Below are positions 5,743-5,867 of a stretch of DNA of 5,867 nt, piece after piece. The notes below the pieces were generated by a model. That model worked only from the letters and a program-made list of their open reading frames with translations, searched no databases and was not told where the DNA came from. Within the stretch, counting starts at the first letter, position 1. Every line of letters begins with the position of its first letter. Position numbers and translations under genes: made by a program. Source of the DNA: JBKQWK01 sp052139595 (GTDB taxonomy: Bacteria; Actinomycetota; Thermoleophilia; UBA2241); the NCBI GenBank assembly GCA_052139595.1, contig JBKQWK010000153.1, positions 1 through 5,867 on the forward strand, given 5' to 3'.

Positions 5743-5867
5743 ATGAGCAAAGACAAGCACCCAGAGATTGCCAAACTCGTGGCCCAGCTCCGTGTCGCGC
5801 CAGGCACAAAGGTGTCTCTGGCGCGAGATTTCGACGCCGGTCACACGGCCCACTTTGTCGCCAAGAA
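5743..5867 (+). CDS. PPK2-family polyphosphate kinase, N-terminal part only
   Basis: The gene starts at an ATG and continues past the window end; 41 codons are visible. The N-terminus reads MSKDKHPEIAKLVAQLRVAP, followed by GTKVSLARDFDAGHTAHFVA. The pattern of a short helix, then R-V-x-P-G-x-K-V-x-L and D-F-D-x-x-x-T-A is the usual opening of PPK2 proteins, before the Walker-like catalytic core that lies outside the window. PPK2 enzymes transfer phosphate between polyphosphate and nucleotides, in most subclasses making NTP or NDP from polyphosphate. The start is backed by the AGAGG ribosome site and by absence of similar sequence upstream. It points away from the Usp gene and is separated from it by about 1.2 kb of remnant DNA. 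A second PPK2 end, broken and reversed, lies in that DNA. Subclass cannot be told from this part. Confidence 0.7.
   Translation, partial: MSKDKHPEIAKLVAQLRVAPGTKVSLARDFDAGHTAHFVAK

Noticed and set aside
1..5867. CRISPR array, rRNA or riboswitch
   Set aside because: I found no regularly spaced direct repeats, no rRNA-like conserved stretches and no riboswitch-like leader on either strand.

Overview
The window is GC-rich (strong G/C third-position bias in every long gene, GTG start usage), and its gene content points to a soil-type actinobacterium or a close relative. A GH65 sugar phosphorylase, a tandem universal stress protein and PPK2 polyphosphate kinases next to large-serine-recombinase debris are all common in that group. 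This assignment rests on gene content and composition only; no rRNA or marker gene is present.

Left part (about 1-1270): an apparently intact IS3-family insertion sequence. Both terminal inverted repeats are visible (outer block 3-15 against 1258-1270, inner block 23-28 against 1245-1250). OrfA (80-385) and OrfB (382-1212) lie in 0 and -1 frames. The overlap carries a T6G slippery heptamer (334-340), a 6-nt spacer and a perfect 10-bp hairpin (347-375). This is the layout of a programmed -1 frameshift, predicted to yield an OrfAB transposase of about 377 residues with a complete D-D-35-E triad.

Middle part (1386-4534): a two-gene operon in the same direction as the IS. The first gene is a 785-aa GH65 glycoside phosphorylase with its general acid and phosphate-site motifs in place. 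The second is a 264-aa tandem universal stress protein whose ATG overlaps the GH65 stop (ATGA). The IS lies only about 115 bp upstream of the GH65 start, so it may have displaced or replaced the operon's original promoter region.

Right part (4535-5867): a rearranged segment. On the minus strand, 4683-4821 encodes what looks like the C-terminal end of a PPK2 polyphosphate kinase broken by a +1 frameshift. It stops abruptly at about 4820, where a plus-strand fragment begins that resembles the coiled-coil C-terminus of a large serine recombinase (4805-5653; catalytic and zinc-ribbon parts absent). A separate, apparently intact PPK2 gene then starts at 5743 and runs off the window end.

Functional reading (inference): GH65 phosphorolysis of an alpha-glucoside, a stress-protein partner, and polyphosphate-based nucleotide phosphorylation fit a starvation or dormancy phosphate/energy locus. 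The locus has been invaded by mobile DNA at two points. I see no clearly new system; the most informative features are the frameshift cassette and the PPK2/recombinase junction.
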